In this document: one piece after another, positions 1-8,234 of the stretch
Numbering within the stretch: the stretch's first letter is position 1
Layout: each line of letters starts with the position of its first letter
Assembly (NCBI RefSeq): GCF_008974285.1
Contig: NZ_BKZV01000001.1
Span: 419,319 to 483,318, forward strand
Direction of reading: 5' to 3'
Origin: Thermogemmatispora aurantia
GTDB lineage: Bacteria > Chloroflexota > Ktedonobacteria > Ktedonobacterales > Ktedonobacteraceae
DNA length: 64,000 bases
The notes under the pieces: generated by a model
Told to the model about the DNA's origin: nothing
What the model saw: the letters and a program-made list of their open reading frames with translations, nothing else
Database searches by the model: none
Translations under genes and position numbers: made by a program

Positions 1-558
1 GCGGGCCGCGAGCGCCAGCGCCTGGGGACGTTCTCGAAGGGGATGCTGCAGCGCATTGGCCTGGCTCAGGCCCTGCTGAATCGCCCAGAGTTGCTGATTA
101 TCGATGAGTTGTCGACGGGCCTCGATCCGGTCGGTCAGCACGATCTGCGCAGTTTGTTGCTCGATCTGAAGCGGGCGGGGACCAGCATCTTTATTAATTC
201 GCATCAGCTTCCCGATGTCGAGGCGCTCTGCGATCGGGTGGCCATTATTAATCTGGGGCGCATTCTGAAGGTCGGGGCCCCGGAGGAGCTGTTTGATGAG
301 CCGCTGCTGGTGGAACTGCGCGCGGAGCCGCTAAGTGAGGCCCTGCTGCAACGGCTGGCTCAGCTAGCGCTGGCGGTGGAGCGCGATCAGTACGATCCTT
401 GCCGTGTGCTGCTGCGCCTGCGCAGCGAGGAGCAGGCCGCCGAGGTGGCGGCGGCGGTCCATGCCTGCGGGTCCCGCCTCTATCGCCTGGCTCCGCATCG
501 GCGCTCGCTCGAACAGGTCTTTCTGCGGACCATCGAGCTGTCGCGCAGTCTGCAATAG
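1..558 (+). CDS. ABC transporter ATP-binding protein (C-terminal part, cut by window start)
   Basis: The reading frame is open from base 1 and ends at TAG 556-558, so the gene starts outside the window; about 185 residues are visible. It powers an ABC-2 type exporter. Visible motifs are the ABC signature FSKGMLQR (SKGMxQR type), Walker B LLIIDE followed by the D-loop STGLDP, and the H-loop NSHQL. The usual DEP after Walker B reads DEL, a mild variant. The Walker A half is missing from the window. The tail after the nucleotide-binding domain is the short C-terminal extension seen in drug and antibiotic exporter subunits. The membrane partner follows after 26 bases, so the two form one operon. 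The substrate cannot be told from sequence. Confidence 0.93.
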   Translation, partial: AGRERQRLGTFSKGMLQRIGLAQALLNRPELLIIDELSTGLDPVGQHDLRSLLLDLKRAGTSIFINSHQLPDVEALCDRVAIINLGRILKVGAPEELFDEPLLVELRAEPLSEALLQRLAQLALAVERDQYDPCRVLLRLRSEEQAAEVAAAVHACGSRLYRLAPHRRSLEQVFLRTIELSRSLQ

Positions 559-584
559 GTCCGCTGAGGAGGTGCTGCTGAGCT

Positions 585-1442
585 ATGGGCTGGTTGGTTA
601 TCGCTCGCTTTACGCTTAAGGAGATTGTGCGCCGCCGCATCTTTCTGGCGGTGGTCGTGTTGACGGTACTGTTGCTGGGCCTTTTTACGCTCTTGCTCAA
701 TGCGCTGGTCGATAATCTGCAGCGGGCCCAGCCTGAGAATATGGAGCTGCTGCTGCTGGGGATCGGGGCGCTGATGGCGGTGCTGGCGAGCTGGTCGGTC
801 TATTTGCAGTCGAGTTTGATGACACTGCTGCTGACGGCTGGCATGCTCTCGGGGGAGATCGAGGCGGGGACGCTGGCGGTGATTGTGCCGAAGCCCTTGC
901 ATCGCGTGGAGATCGTCTTTGGGAAGTGGCTGGCCTATGCTCTGGTGCTGGCAGGCTATACGGCGGTGCTGGAGCTGGGTTTCCTGGGGGTGATCTACTG
1001 GAAGACCGGCTATTGGCCCGATGGGATGGCCCAGGCCCTTGGACTGCTGGAGCTGGGGATGCTCTGCTTGCTGGCTTTGCTGACCCTGGGCAGCGCCAGC
1101 CTGCCAACGCTGGCGAACGGGGCGATCGCCGCCTTGCTCTTTCTGGGAACACCGCTGGCGAGCTTCGCCCAGGTGGTGACGCAGATTACGGGCGAGAGTA
1201 CGACGGTGGAGCGCATTAAGACGCTCTTCGAGCTGCTGATGCCCTCCGATGCTCTCTGGCACGCGGCTTCTGCGGCCTTGCTTCCGCCGGTGGCTCAGGA
1301 TTTGATCGGTCTTCACCAGGTGCAGAATCTGCCGATCATTGGGGCCGAGGCTCTGACGCCGGCGATGGCGCTCTGGACGGCGCTCTATATCGTGGTGCTG
1401 CCACTGCTGGGGATGCTGCGCTTCGCCCACCGCGATCTCTAG
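585..1442 (+). CDS. ABC-2 type transporter permease
   Basis: This 285-residue integral membrane protein is the likely partner of the ATPase just upstream. It begins with a short amphipathic stretch and then hydrophobic segments near residues 20-43, 58-80, 110-135, 145-165, 168-190 and 252-278, the six-helix layout of ABC-2 permeases. The ATG at 585 has a GAGGAGG Shine-Dalgarno about 11 bases upstream and sits 26 bases after the ATPase stop codon. The loop with 'SGEIEAGTLAVIVPKP' after the second segment resembles the conserved 'E-x-G-T' region of this permease class. Substrate unknown; lipid, peptide or drug export are all possible. Confidence 0.9.
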   Translation: MGWLVIARFTLKEIVRRRIFLAVVVLTVLLLGLFTLLLNALVDNLQRAQPENMELLLLGIGALMAVLASWSVYLQSSLMTLLLTAGMLSGEIEAGTLAVIVPKPLHRVEIVFGKWLAYALVLAGYTAVLELGFLGVIYWKTGYWPDGMAQALGLLELGMLCLLALLTLGSASLPTLANGAIAALLFLGTPLASFAQVVTQITGESTTVERIKTLFELLMPSDALWHAASAALLPPVAQDLIGLHQVQNLPIIGAEALTPAMALWTALYIVVLPLLGMLRFAHRDL

Positions 1443-1649
1443 CCCTGACCGCTCGGCTGGCCGGCGCGCTCCTCAGCGTAAGGGGCGAGTGCCAGGAAGC
1501 AGTGGAGTTAGCCAGGGGAGGACTACAAGGGGGACGGAACAGCGCCCGGCACTCCCGCTGCTATCCTGTGCAGGTGGGGAGAGTACCGGCGCCTGTTCCG
1601 CCCCCGCTTGCTCTATGAAGAACGCCATGAAGTTGTTGCCTGCGTCCTA

Positions 1650-2642
1650 TCAGGCAAGGTCGCGCAAGAGATGGGCCTGGATCGGCTGACGTAGGGTGCG
1701 TAATGCCTTGACTTCAATTTGCCGGATGCGCTCGCGCGTCAGCTTGAAATGCGCGCTCAGCTCCTCCAGAGTGTGACAGTAGCCATCGGCCAGGCCGTAG
1801 CGCATCTCGATGACTTGCCGCTCGCGCTGGTTGAGTAGTTCCAGGGCGCTGGCGATCTGGTCGCGCAAGGCCCGATGGGTGACGGCCTCCGCCGGGGCGG
1901 TGGCCCGCGTGTCTTCCAGGGTGTCGGCCAGATGATAGGGTTCGTCGTCGGTCAGGGGGGCGTCCAGGGAAATGGGGTTCTCGGCCATGCCCTGCAGTTC
2001 GACAACGCGCTCTTTGCTGAGACGGGCCACCCGCGCGATCTCTTCAGCTTCGGGATCACGCCCCAGCTCCTGGTAGAGATGGCGCGTGATGCGCTTGATT
2101 TTGTAGATCATTTCGACGACATGCACCGGGATGTGGATGGTTCGCGTGTGCTCGGCGACGGCGCGACTGATGGCCTGGCGAATCCACCAGGTGGCGTATG
2201 TGCTGAAGCGAAAGCCCCGCGAGGGGTCGAATTTCTGGGCCGCACGGATGAGCCCCAGGTTCCCCTCCTGCACCAGGTCAAGCAGAGAAATACCCTGGGT
2301 GTTGTAGCGCTTGGCAATGCTGACGACCAGTCGCAGGTTGGATTCGACTAGCCGCTGCTGGGCTTCGATGTCTCCTTCGGCCACTCGTCGCGCCAGCTCC
2401 ATTTCTTCTTCGGCGCTTAGCAGTGGGTAACGCCCGATCTCTCCTAGATATTTGCGAATGGCATTGTCCAGGGTCTCGTCTTCTTCCTCTTCTTCTAGCT
2501 CGTCGTCGTCTCCCGCAACTAGCTCGTCGTCGTCTCGAAAGAGTTCGTCGTCGTCCTGGTAGAAGGCCAGGACGGCCTCTTCATGACATCCTTGCTTCGC
2601 TCGGCGCGTGCTCCTTGTGATTCTCCGCGCATTGGTTGCCAT
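1650..2642 (-). CDS. sigA: Primary RNA polymerase sigma factor (sigma-70, RpoD/SigA family)
   Basis: This promoter-recognition subunit of RNA polymerase has region 1.2 near residues 58-86 ([22 protein letters not shown]), region 2 near 101-157 including [12 protein letters not shown] and the -10 recognition stretch [13 protein letters not shown], region 3, and region 4 ending in the helix-turn-helix [18 protein letters not shown]. The N-terminus holds a short, very acidic stretch (runs of D and E) in place of a long region 1.1. The ATG at 2642 is chosen because AGGA lies 7 bases upstream; the frame stays open to 2771 with weaker sites. At 330 residues it is short for RpoD but has all core regions. 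It could be one of several SigA-like factors. It stands alone on this strand. Confidence 0.93.
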   Translation of the reverse strand: MATNARRITRSTRRAKQGCHEEAVLAFYQDDDELFRDDDELVAGDDDELEEEEEDETLDNAIRKYLGEIGRYPLLSAEEEMELARRVAEGDIEAQQRLVESNLRLVVSIAKRYNTQGISLLDLVQEGNLGLIRAAQKFDPSRGFRFSTYATWWIRQAISRAVAEHTRTIHIPVHVVEMIYKIKRITRHLYQELGRDPEAEEIARVARLSKERVVELQGMAENPISLDAPLTDDEPYHLADTLEDTRATAPAEAVTHRALRDQIASALELLNQRERQVIEMRYGLADGYCHTLEELSAHFKLTRERIRQIEVKALRTLRQPIQAHLLRDLA

Positions 2643-3061
2643 TGTTTTTTTCCTGACTCCTTTACCTCTCATAACCACTTCCCACGTGTTGGTTGCCGGG
2701 GCAAAACCCGAAATTTTTTCGGTCTCTTTCCCCCCATCCTTCTCTATTGCAAGAAATGTGCCAATATCCAAGTACGCACGGATATGACGATTCTTTCATG
2801 CTTTTGTGCTCAAAATAGTGCCGGCTTGCCGTAAATTTTTTCAGGGTGGTGCGGATTTTTCCCCACCTGGCCCGGCCCAACGCCCAGAGACTGCCCGAAA
2901 AAAGCGCTTACTTCGGTTCTTTGTCGATAGAGTTGGTTACTGCCTGGTTCGTGTGGCGGCCCGGCTGCTCTGGTCTGGCAGCGTCGGGCCTGACGGGGCC
3001 GCTGGTGATGGCTTCTTCCCCCCGCTGTGGGGTTGGGGCTGAGAAAGTGGATGATCCAACT
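2643..3061. other. Intergenic region between sigA and a divergent gene, with a short palindrome
   Basis: About 420 bases without a convincing gene. It must hold the promoters of both divergent neighbours. The only clear structure is a perfect short inverted repeat at 2708-2722 (CCGAAA, three T, TTTCGG), which lies in the leader of sigA. No promoter with good -35 and -10 boxes at the right spacing was seen. Confidence 0.4.
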
Positions 3062-4396
3062 ATGCATGTCTTCAGGCATCGCTCTGGCGCGGGGCGTTCC
3101 GCTCTCTGCCCGCGCTGCTCGCGCCCGCTCTCTGCCGGCAGCCGGCGCTGTCCGTTCTGTGGCTCGCGGCTCTCCTCTGACTGGGGAATTCCACGCAGCA
3201 GGGGAGCAGCGCGGGCCGTCTCGTCCTCAGCCAGTCATACGGGGAGCCGTCCGCGCTTCGGCGCTCGCTCCCGTCCCGCCTTCCGCTCCCGGCCTCAGCA
3301 GCCACGACAGGCTGGGGACGGCAGCACTAGCCCGCCGCTGGCCACCGCTGCTGGCAAGAGAGTGGGCGGCCAGGGCCAGGGGGACGAACGGCGTCGGCTG
3401 CTGGCCGAGCTGCCGACGCGCCCTCTGCGGGTCCAGGGAAGAGGGCCGCGCCCGGGGCCGGTCCTGCGCTCGGGGCCTTTGATGGGATCTTCGCCAGCAG
3501 CGGCTACCGGCCCCAGTCCAGGCTTGCCGGCTGGCGCGGCCACTGCCAGGGGGTCGCTCTCAGGGCGGGGTACAGGGTCTCTCATAGGGGCCAATATGGG
3601 GGTGAGCAGGGGGATGGATACGGCCCCTACCGCTGCTGGCGAGGAGGGTGTTGAGGGGACAACCCTGGAGCGGCGCGCGGCGCGGGTGGCGGCTCGTCGG
3701 GCGGCGCTGGCGATGGTGACGACGCTGCCGCTGCGGCGCCTGATGACGGCACGGCGCTCGGGGCCTATGCCGGCGGAGCAGGCCGGACGTGGGCAGACTC
3801 CTCCCTCGCTGCCAGGGGTGACTCGACGGGGGACGGCGGGCGAGCTGCTGCTGTGGCTCGGGGGGACGCTCGGGCTGCTGACACTGACGGCGCTGCTGGC
3901 CTGGGCCGCGCTGCTGCGGTCGAGTGCCCCGCTGTCGCTGGCCTGGCAGGGCAGGACGGCGACGGTGACGGCCACGGCCAGCGGTGAGGCCTCGCTGAGG
4001 TCGGCGCCGGGCCTGCACCTGGTGCTCCTGAATGCAGGGCCGCTCGCTGTGGGGATGAGGCTGCGCCTGGCTGGCAGCGGTTTTAGTGCCTTTGCGCCGG
4101 TGCGCTTCTGGCTCGATGGGCGCCTGGCTTTTGTCGATGAGCGCGGCTGGCCCGTGCTGGTGGAGGCCGATGGGGCCGGGCGCTTTACGGTGAGTCTGCG
4201 CTTGCTGCCACAGTGGCCCCCAGGCCGTCATACGCTGCTGGCACGCGATCTGCAGACGGGCCAGGCGGCAATGCTGGCGCTACTGCTGGGGCCGGCGGCT
4301 CAGCCCAGTGCAACGCCTTTGCCTGCGGCTAGCTCCGGGTGCCAACTGGCAAACGGGGCGCTTTCCAGGGACTGCCCGGCTCAGCGCCTGGCCTGA
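3062..4396 (+). CDS. Zinc-ribbon, single-pass membrane protein with disordered linker
   Basis: I recognise no named family. The 444-residue protein starts with a zinc ribbon near residues 15-35 (CPRC, ten residues, CPFC). A long low-complexity stretch rich in R, G, S, P and A follows to about residue 255. Next come one membrane helix near 262-286 (LLLWLGGTLGLLTLTALLAWAALL) and an extracellular C-terminal domain of about 150 residues. That domain has beta-rich spacing like Ig or IPT folds (GMRLRLAGSGFSAFAPVRFWLDG). This layout is common in Ktedonobacteria surface and signalling proteins. The start at 3062 places the zinc ribbon near the N-terminus; the frame is open upstream but that part looks non-coding. 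Function unknown. Confidence 0.72.
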   Translation: MHVFRHRSGAGRSALCPRCSRPLSAGSRRCPFCGSRLSSDWGIPRSRGAARAVSSSASHTGSRPRFGARSRPAFRSRPQQPRQAGDGSTSPPLATAAGKRVGGQGQGDERRRLLAELPTRPLRVQGRGPRPGPVLRSGPLMGSSPAAATGPSPGLPAGAATARGSLSGRGTGSLIGANMGVSRGMDTAPTAAGEEGVEGTTLERRAARVAARRAALAMVTTLPLRRLMTARRSGPMPAEQAGRGQTPPSLPGVTRRGTAGELLLWLGGTLGLLTLTALLAWAALLRSSAPLSLAWQGRTATVTATASGEASLRSAPGLHLVLLNAGPLAVGMRLRLAGSGFSAFAPVRFWLDGRLAFVDERGWPVLVEADGAGRFTVSLRLLPQWPPGRHTLLARDLQTGQAAMLALLLGPAAQPSATPLPAASSGCQLANGALSRDCPAQRLA

Positions 4397-4405
4397 GCGA
4401 CGTGA

Positions 4406-4411
4406 TATAAT
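4406..4411 (+). promoter_or_regulatory. -10 element candidate for the URO-D-like gene
   Basis: A perfect TATAAT lies 118 bases before the start of the downstream gene, just past the stop codon of the zinc-ribbon protein. The expected -35 position holds no good match, so this is a weak promoter call. Confidence 0.4.
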
Positions 4412-4529
4412 CCAGTGATCGCTTGCCTTGCGCTGCCCTACGCTGGCCGGCTGGCCACGGCAGGAGGCAGAGGGCCCAACGGCGATTGATCTCTTGTTTG
4501 CTTGCTTGTTTGAGAGAGGATGTGTGACG

Positions 4530-5501
4530 ATGGCTCAGACGATGACGCCCTATGAGCGGGTGCGCGCGGCCCTGGCCGGGGAGGCGGTGGACCGCGTGCC
4601 GTTTGTGTTCTGGCATCATTTCCGGCCCGAGGGGTCGGGCGAGCGCCTGGCTCAGTTGACGCTGGAGTTCTTTGTAGAGAAATTCGCTCTCGATATCATC
4701 AAGGTGATGCCGGATCTGCCCTATCCGCTGCCGACCGATGGCTCGGCGCGCCTGGAGGAGCTGGCCGCGCATCCGCGCCTGGACCTGACGACGCCCAGTT
4801 TCCGCGAGCAGCTGGTCTGCATTCGGGCGATCCGCCAGCGCGTGGGGACGGAGTATCCGCTGATTGTGACGCTCTTCAGTCCGTTGACGTATGTGCTGCG
4901 GGCGATCGGCAAGCGCCAGGGGGTGGCGGCGATCCGGGCGAATCCAGAGGCGGCGCGCCAGGCGATGGAGACGATCGCCGCTAATCTGCGCCTGTTGATG
5001 AGCGAGGCGATCAAGGCGGGGGCCAGCGGGATTTTCTTTTCATGTATGGGGGCGACGACGGCGGATTTTACGCGCGAGGAGTACCGCACGCTGGGCCGAC
5101 CCTACGATCTGGCGGCGCTTGAGGGGGCGCAGGACGGCTGGCTGAATATAGTGCATGTGCATGCCGATCCCGATCAGTCCGAGGATGAGGTCTATTTCGA
5201 GAGCTTTACGGATTATCCGGTGCAGGTGATGAGCTGGAGCGATCGGCTGACGGGGCCTAGTTTGAGCGAGGCGCTGCAGTTGACGAGTAAGACGCTGATG
5301 GGCGGGTTGCACGAGCGGGGACCGCTGACACGCGGCAGCGAGGAGGAGCTGAAGAATGAGATGTTGTCGGCGATCTCCCAGACGAATGCGCGGCGCTTGA
5401 TTCTGGCTAATGGCTGCTCGGTGCCGGACGAGACGCCGGAGGAGTGGCTGCATCTGGCACGCCGCTTGCTGGAGACGTCGGGGCTGACGCGCTCGCAGTG
5501 A
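4530..5501 (+). CDS. Uroporphyrinogen decarboxylase (URO-D) family protein
   Basis: This 323-residue protein has the N-terminal TPYERVRAALAGEAVDRVPFVFWHH and the TIM-barrel spacing of the URO-D superfamily, ending in ILANGCSVPDETPEEWLHLARR. That ending matches the 'GC.v...tp.en...' close of the family. The superfamily includes HemE and cobamide-dependent methyltransferases such as MtaA/MtbA. Paralogues like this, away from other haem genes, are often methyltransferase-like, so haem synthesis should not be assumed. The ATG at 4530 is chosen for the AGAGAGGA site 9 bases upstream; the longer frame from 4428 uses a TTG and lacks homology. It stands alone between unrelated genes. Confidence 0.85.
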   Translation: MAQTMTPYERVRAALAGEAVDRVPFVFWHHFRPEGSGERLAQLTLEFFVEKFALDIIKVMPDLPYPLPTDGSARLEELAAHPRLDLTTPSFREQLVCIRAIRQRVGTEYPLIVTLFSPLTYVLRAIGKRQGVAAIRANPEAARQAMETIAANLRLLMSEAIKAGASGIFFSCMGATTADFTREEYRTLGRPYDLAALEGAQDGWLNIVHVHADPDQSEDEVYFESFTDYPVQVMSWSDRLTGPSLSEALQLTSKTLMGGLHERGPLTRGSEEELKNEMLSAISQTNARRLILANGCSVPDETPEEWLHLARRLLETSGLTRSQ

Positions 5502-5578
5502 GGATTGCCCAGAGGCGGGGCTGAGCGCGGCTCTCGAGATCGCCGCCGCCACGGATCGGGCAGGCCGGCGCGAGAGGG

Positions 5579-5815
5579 TCAGCCGCTCTGCCCCAGCTCG
5601 CGCTTGCGTTGCTCTTCGGAGACGTCTTCGATCAGCTCAGTCACTGGTACATCCAGGACTTTAGCCAGGCGATCCAGGGTGTCGGTCCTGATGACGTGAT
5701 AGGGATTGTGAAAGATTGCTCTGATGATATTGTAGCTAATCTCGGAGCGCTGCGATAGCTTGTTCATTGACACACCCTTCGCTTCAGCCACTTCCCTCAC
5801 GCGCAGGCGTAACAT
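5579..5815 (-). CDS. Small XRE-family helix-turn-helix regulator (copy 1 of tandem pair)
   Basis: A 78-residue DNA-binding protein made almost only of a Cro/C1-type helix-turn-helix (REVAEAKGVSMNKLSQRSEISYNIIRAIF...DTLDRLAKVLDVPVTELIEDV). It is about three-quarters identical to the protein encoded just upstream at 6001-6258, which shows a tandem duplication. The ATG at 5815 is chosen because homology to that copy begins exactly there; the frame is open to 5959 but the extra part has no counterpart. Such short proteins act as repressors or antitoxins. The recognition-helix residues differ between the copies (N-K-L versus T-K-L, I-I-R versus V-I-K), so they may bind different sites. Confidence 0.82.
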   Translation of the reverse strand: MLRLRVREVAEAKGVSMNKLSQRSEISYNIIRAIFHNPYHVIRTDTLDRLAKVLDVPVTELIEDVSEEQRKRELGQSG

Positions 5816-6000
5816 ATCTCTTTTATCCCCCTGCCAGTCAGATTCTCTGCCCTTCTCCAGCACTAGCGTGCCCGCAAGAGCGTATCTTTGACTATCGAAG
5901 GTACCGAATGCTTCTAACCTGACGCAGTCACTCTGGCCGTTGAGCACTTCTCTCCTCACTGCAGCTCTTCCCTCACCCCACCTTTATGACTATAGGAATA

Positions 6001-6258
6001 TCACTGCTCATCAGGAGGGTGCCGGTTGATCTGGCCGGTTTCGCGCTTCCATTGCTCTTCAGAGACTTCCTCGATCAGGTCGGTCGCTGGCACATGCAGC
6101 GCTCGGGCCAACCGCTGCAAGGTGTCCGTGGTGACAACACGATAGGGATTGCGAAAGATCTCCTTGATAACGTCGTAGCTAATTTCAGATCTCTGAGAAA
6201 GCTTGGTTCTTGAAACACCTTTCGCTTCCGCGACTTCCCTTACACGGAGGCGAAGCAT
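6001..6258 (-). CDS. Small XRE-family helix-turn-helix regulator (copy 2 of tandem pair)
   Basis: An 85-residue paralogue of the protein at 5579-5815, with the same Cro/C1-type helix-turn-helix and a slightly longer polar tail (GQINRHPPDEQ). It starts at the edge of a 400-base AT-rich region full of repeated CTTTATAGT motifs, probably its own operator region, and is divergent from the operon that begins at 6661. A run of G (GCGGGG) about 6 bases upstream is the likely ribosome-binding site. The position suggests a repressor controlling itself and the divergent operon. That regulatory link is inference. Confidence 0.83.
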   Translation of the reverse strand: MLRLRVREVAEAKGVSRTKLSQRSEISYDVIKEIFRNPYRVVTTDTLQRLARALHVPATDLIEEVSEEQWKRETGQINRHPPDEQ

Positions 6259-6660
6259 CAGGTACCCCGCTTTTTTTTCTACTATAACAAGAGATTCGAA
6301 AGCGAGGTATATCCTTTATAGTATACAGTATAAACTTAGATCTCTAAAGTAATATCAATATTTTACTCTCTAAAAAGTCTTTATAGTTTAGTGACTAACC
6401 GCACTCCTATGGCAAATTTTCAGCTGCAGAGTACAGGGGGTGATCGGGAGAGGGTCAGAGCTACGTGGTAGTACTTACTATAATCTTCCCTTTATAGTAA
6501 GCAGTGTATTATAACCTTCTTATAGAGAGATGTTTATAATCTAGATAGTATATTGACGAGTCTGCAGTTTCTATGGTAAGCTTAAGGCAGTGAGCTGTGG
6601 GATGGGTGAGTGGGCGAACAAGGCTGAAGTGAGTCCAGTGAACAGGTAAGGAGGAGAGAG
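6259..6660. promoter_or_regulatory. AT-rich divergent control region with repeated CTTTATAGT and an inverted repeat
   Basis: No gene. In contrast to the GC-rich surroundings this stretch is AT-rich. The nonamer CTTTATAGT occurs at 6314-6322, 6379-6387 and 6490-6498. The last copy forms the right arm of a perfect inverted repeat with 10-base arms at 6474-6483 and 6492-6501 and 8 bases between them. Perfect TATAAT (6535-6540) and several TATAGT/TATACA strings could serve as -10 boxes on either strand. The setting between XRE regulators and a divergent operon fits an operator-promoter region. Confidence 0.6.
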
Positions 6661-6927
6661 ATGGCTGAGAGTGAAGTAGCGCGCCTGCGGAGGCAGATTG
6701 AGGAGGAGTATGCGGCGGCCTTCTGGGGGTTGACGGGGCTGGCCTGCTGGGCGCGGCACGACTTCATCAACGCGCGTATGGGGAGGCTGGCCGAGTTAGA
6801 GGAAGCGCTCAGCGAACACATAGGGTTAGTGAGAGCGCAAGAGGAGATGGCGGAGGCATACCAGCGTCAGAGGCAGCAGGTTCTGGTGATGAGAGAAGAG
6901 AGGACGGCGGGAGATGGCCGAAAGTGA
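6661..6927 (+). CDS. Small helical protein of unknown function (paralogue A)
   Basis: An 88-residue soluble, charged, probably helical protein that I do not recognise. Its first 55 residues closely match the next gene product: both share MAESEVARL, then QIE..Y.AA..GL.GLAC, then ARHDFINARM and an EL..LS motif. The C-terminal half differs and is rich in Q, R and E. A strong AAGGAGGAGAG site lies just before the ATG. It is the first gene of a tightly overlapping three-gene operon whose last gene encodes a helix-turn-helix protein. The conserved ARHDFINARM segment with its invariant H and D is the part to watch; no function can be assigned. Confidence 0.72.
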   Translation: MAESEVARLRRQIEEEYAAAFWGLTGLACWARHDFINARMGRLAELEEALSEHIGLVRAQEEMAEAYQRQRQQVLVMREERTAGDGRK

Positions 6928-7192
6928 AGTCGCACGTTTACTGAAGCAGATCGAGACGGCATACGAGGCGGCCCTACGTGGGTTAAGAGGCTTAGCCTGT
7001 TGTGCGCGCCATGACTTTATTAACGCGCGCATGCAGCACATTGGCGAGCTGGGGCACAAGCTGAGCTTATATGTCGGGTCAGAGCAGGCGATGACGGCGG
7101 TATTAGAGATTCACGATCGCTGTGTGAGGAGGTATCTGTGTCATGACGGCGGTGGCAGTGGGAACGACGAGCCAGGCGACGGCGGCGACTGA
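6914..7192 (+). CDS. Small helical protein of unknown function (paralogue B)
   Basis: A 92-residue paralogue of the preceding product, with the same MAESEVARL...ARHDFINARM core and a different tail ending in a G/D-rich stretch. Its ATG lies 14 bases inside the 3' end of the upstream gene. Its own 3' end overlaps the next gene by 50 bases, in a different frame. Such overlaps suggest translational coupling and that the three products are made together. Both copies keep the cysteine of GLAC, and B has a second one (CC). Function unknown. Confidence 0.7.
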   Translation: MAESEVARLLKQIETAYEAALRGLRGLACCARHDFINARMQHIGELGHKLSLYVGSEQAMTAVLEIHDRCVRRYLCHDGGGSGNDEPGDGGD

Positions 7193-7931
7193 GCGGCGGG
7201 CCTTCTGGACGGTGGCCCAGTTGCGGCGGCGCTGTGGTGGGTTGACGGCGCCCGAGCTGGCGCGGCGGGCGGGTGTACCGTTGCGGACGGTCTATTTGAT
7301 GGAGATCGGGGGAGCGGTCAGTTGGGAGGAGGCGCGGCGGGTCTTGTCTGTTTTGCGCGAGCGGCTCGCGTGTTGTGGTCTGGGGGAGATCGAGGTCGTC
7401 GGGGGATTTATCGTCAGTGAGGAGTTGCAGCGGCAAGCCTGGCGGGTGCTCACCGAGAGCGACTTTCGGCTCTTTGTGTATGGGAGTCAGGTGCCGCTGC
7501 CTCCTCTGGCGGAGGCGGGCGCCGGTACAGGCACTGGTACAGGCACTGGTAGAGGTGCTGGTACAGGCGCCGGGTCGGATGCCGGTCACGATGCTGCTAC
7601 AGATGCCGGTAGAGGTGCTGGTACAGGCGCCAGTACAGGCACTGGTAGAGGCGAGGCAGAGGCGGGTCCCGTGCTGGGGCAGGCTGGTCCTGACACTGGT
7701 CGAGACATGAGGAGAGGCATTGCGGAAGCGGAGGCGGAGGGTATGATCAGAGGAGGGAGCGCACTGGGGGCTGACGCTGCAGGCGAGGAAGGCGAGCGAG
7801 GAGCGGAGCAGGTGCAGACGCGGCCTCTGAGCGTGGGAGCGGTGGCCTCATCAGCCTCAGTCTCAGCGGGAGCGGCGCGCTTAGGGCGTTGGGTCAGGAG
7901 CCAGCGTTTGAGCAAGATACCATTTCCCTAA
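7143..7931 (+). CDS. Helix-turn-helix protein with low-complexity Gly/Thr/Ala repeat tail
   Basis: A 262-residue protein. Residues 21-70 (WTVAQLRRRCGGLTAPELARRAGVPLRTVYLMEIGGAVSW) form a helix-turn-helix of XRE or MerR-like spacing. A folded part continues to about residue 118. After that the protein is a low-complexity tail rich in G, A, T, D and E, encoded by a minisatellite at about 7521-7652. The ATG has a GAGGAGG site 10 bases upstream and lies inside the preceding gene. It is the last gene of the three-gene operon and lies upstream of the CRISPR array. It probably binds DNA; the role of the tail is unknown. Confidence 0.72.
   Translation: MTAVAVGTTSQATAATERRAFWTVAQLRRRCGGLTAPELARRAGVPLRTVYLMEIGGAVSWEEARRVLSVLRERLACCGLGEIEVVGGFIVSEELQRQAWRVLTESDFRLFVYGSQVPLPPLAEAGAGTGTGTGTGRGAGTGAGSDAGHDAATDAGRGAGTGASTGTGRGEAEAGPVLGQAGPDTGRDMRRGIAEAEAEGMIRGGSALGADAAGEEGERGAEQVQTRPLSVGAVASSASVSAGAARLGRWVRSQRLSKIPFP
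7521..7652 (+). repeat. In-frame minisatellite, unit about 12 bases
   Basis: Imperfect tandem copies of a 12-base unit (GGTACAGGCACT and variants) encode Gly-Thr/Ala-Gly-Thr/Arg-Gly-Ala repeats. A 24-base segment occurs exactly twice, at 7548-7571 and 7608-7631, so the array has also grown by a 60-base duplication. The unit length keeps the reading frame, so copy-number change would alter only the tail length of the protein. Confidence 0.8.
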
Positions 7932-8234
7932 CGTACCCGAGCTCTCTCTATCCGAGTTTCGCTCTGTACTTGGTCCGTTGGGGAGTCGGAGCGCGTGCCT
8001 GGTGACGAGCTGGGGCGCGGCTCCGGCTCTCTTTTTTGGGGGATGATGGTGTGTGAGTGAAGGAGTGAGGTGGGTGAGTATTCGCCAAAGTGGAGGAAAG
8101 GGCCGTTTTGTAGGAATGTAGTGTATTGTCGCCGGGCTAGTCGGGGGGCGATGCCCGGGGCAATACGCTATTCTTTTTATATATTGTGCCTCTTTTTACT
8201 TTCTTTATCTCTTTTCAGTATCCTCCTTTTCTTT
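7932..8234. other. Intergenic region before the CRISPR array
   Basis: About 300 bases with no supportable gene. The last part (8165-8230) is pyrimidine-rich and holds a truncated repeat-like string (CTTTTCAGTATCCTC at 8211-8225), probably decayed CRISPR repeat at the trailer end of the array. Confidence 0.5.

Noticed and set aside
480..1430. 316-residue minus-strand frame opposite the ABC permease
   Set aside because: Q/R/H-rich composition typical of a shadow of a GC-rich, leucine-rich membrane protein gene.
2846..3061. Upstream extension of the zinc-ribbon protein frame
   Set aside because: No ribosome-binding site and composition unlike coding sequence; the zinc ribbon begins just after the ATG at 3062.
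5816..5959. 48-residue N-terminal extension of the first XRE regulator
   Set aside because: The tandem paralogue starts exactly at the internal ATG and the extra part has no counterpart.
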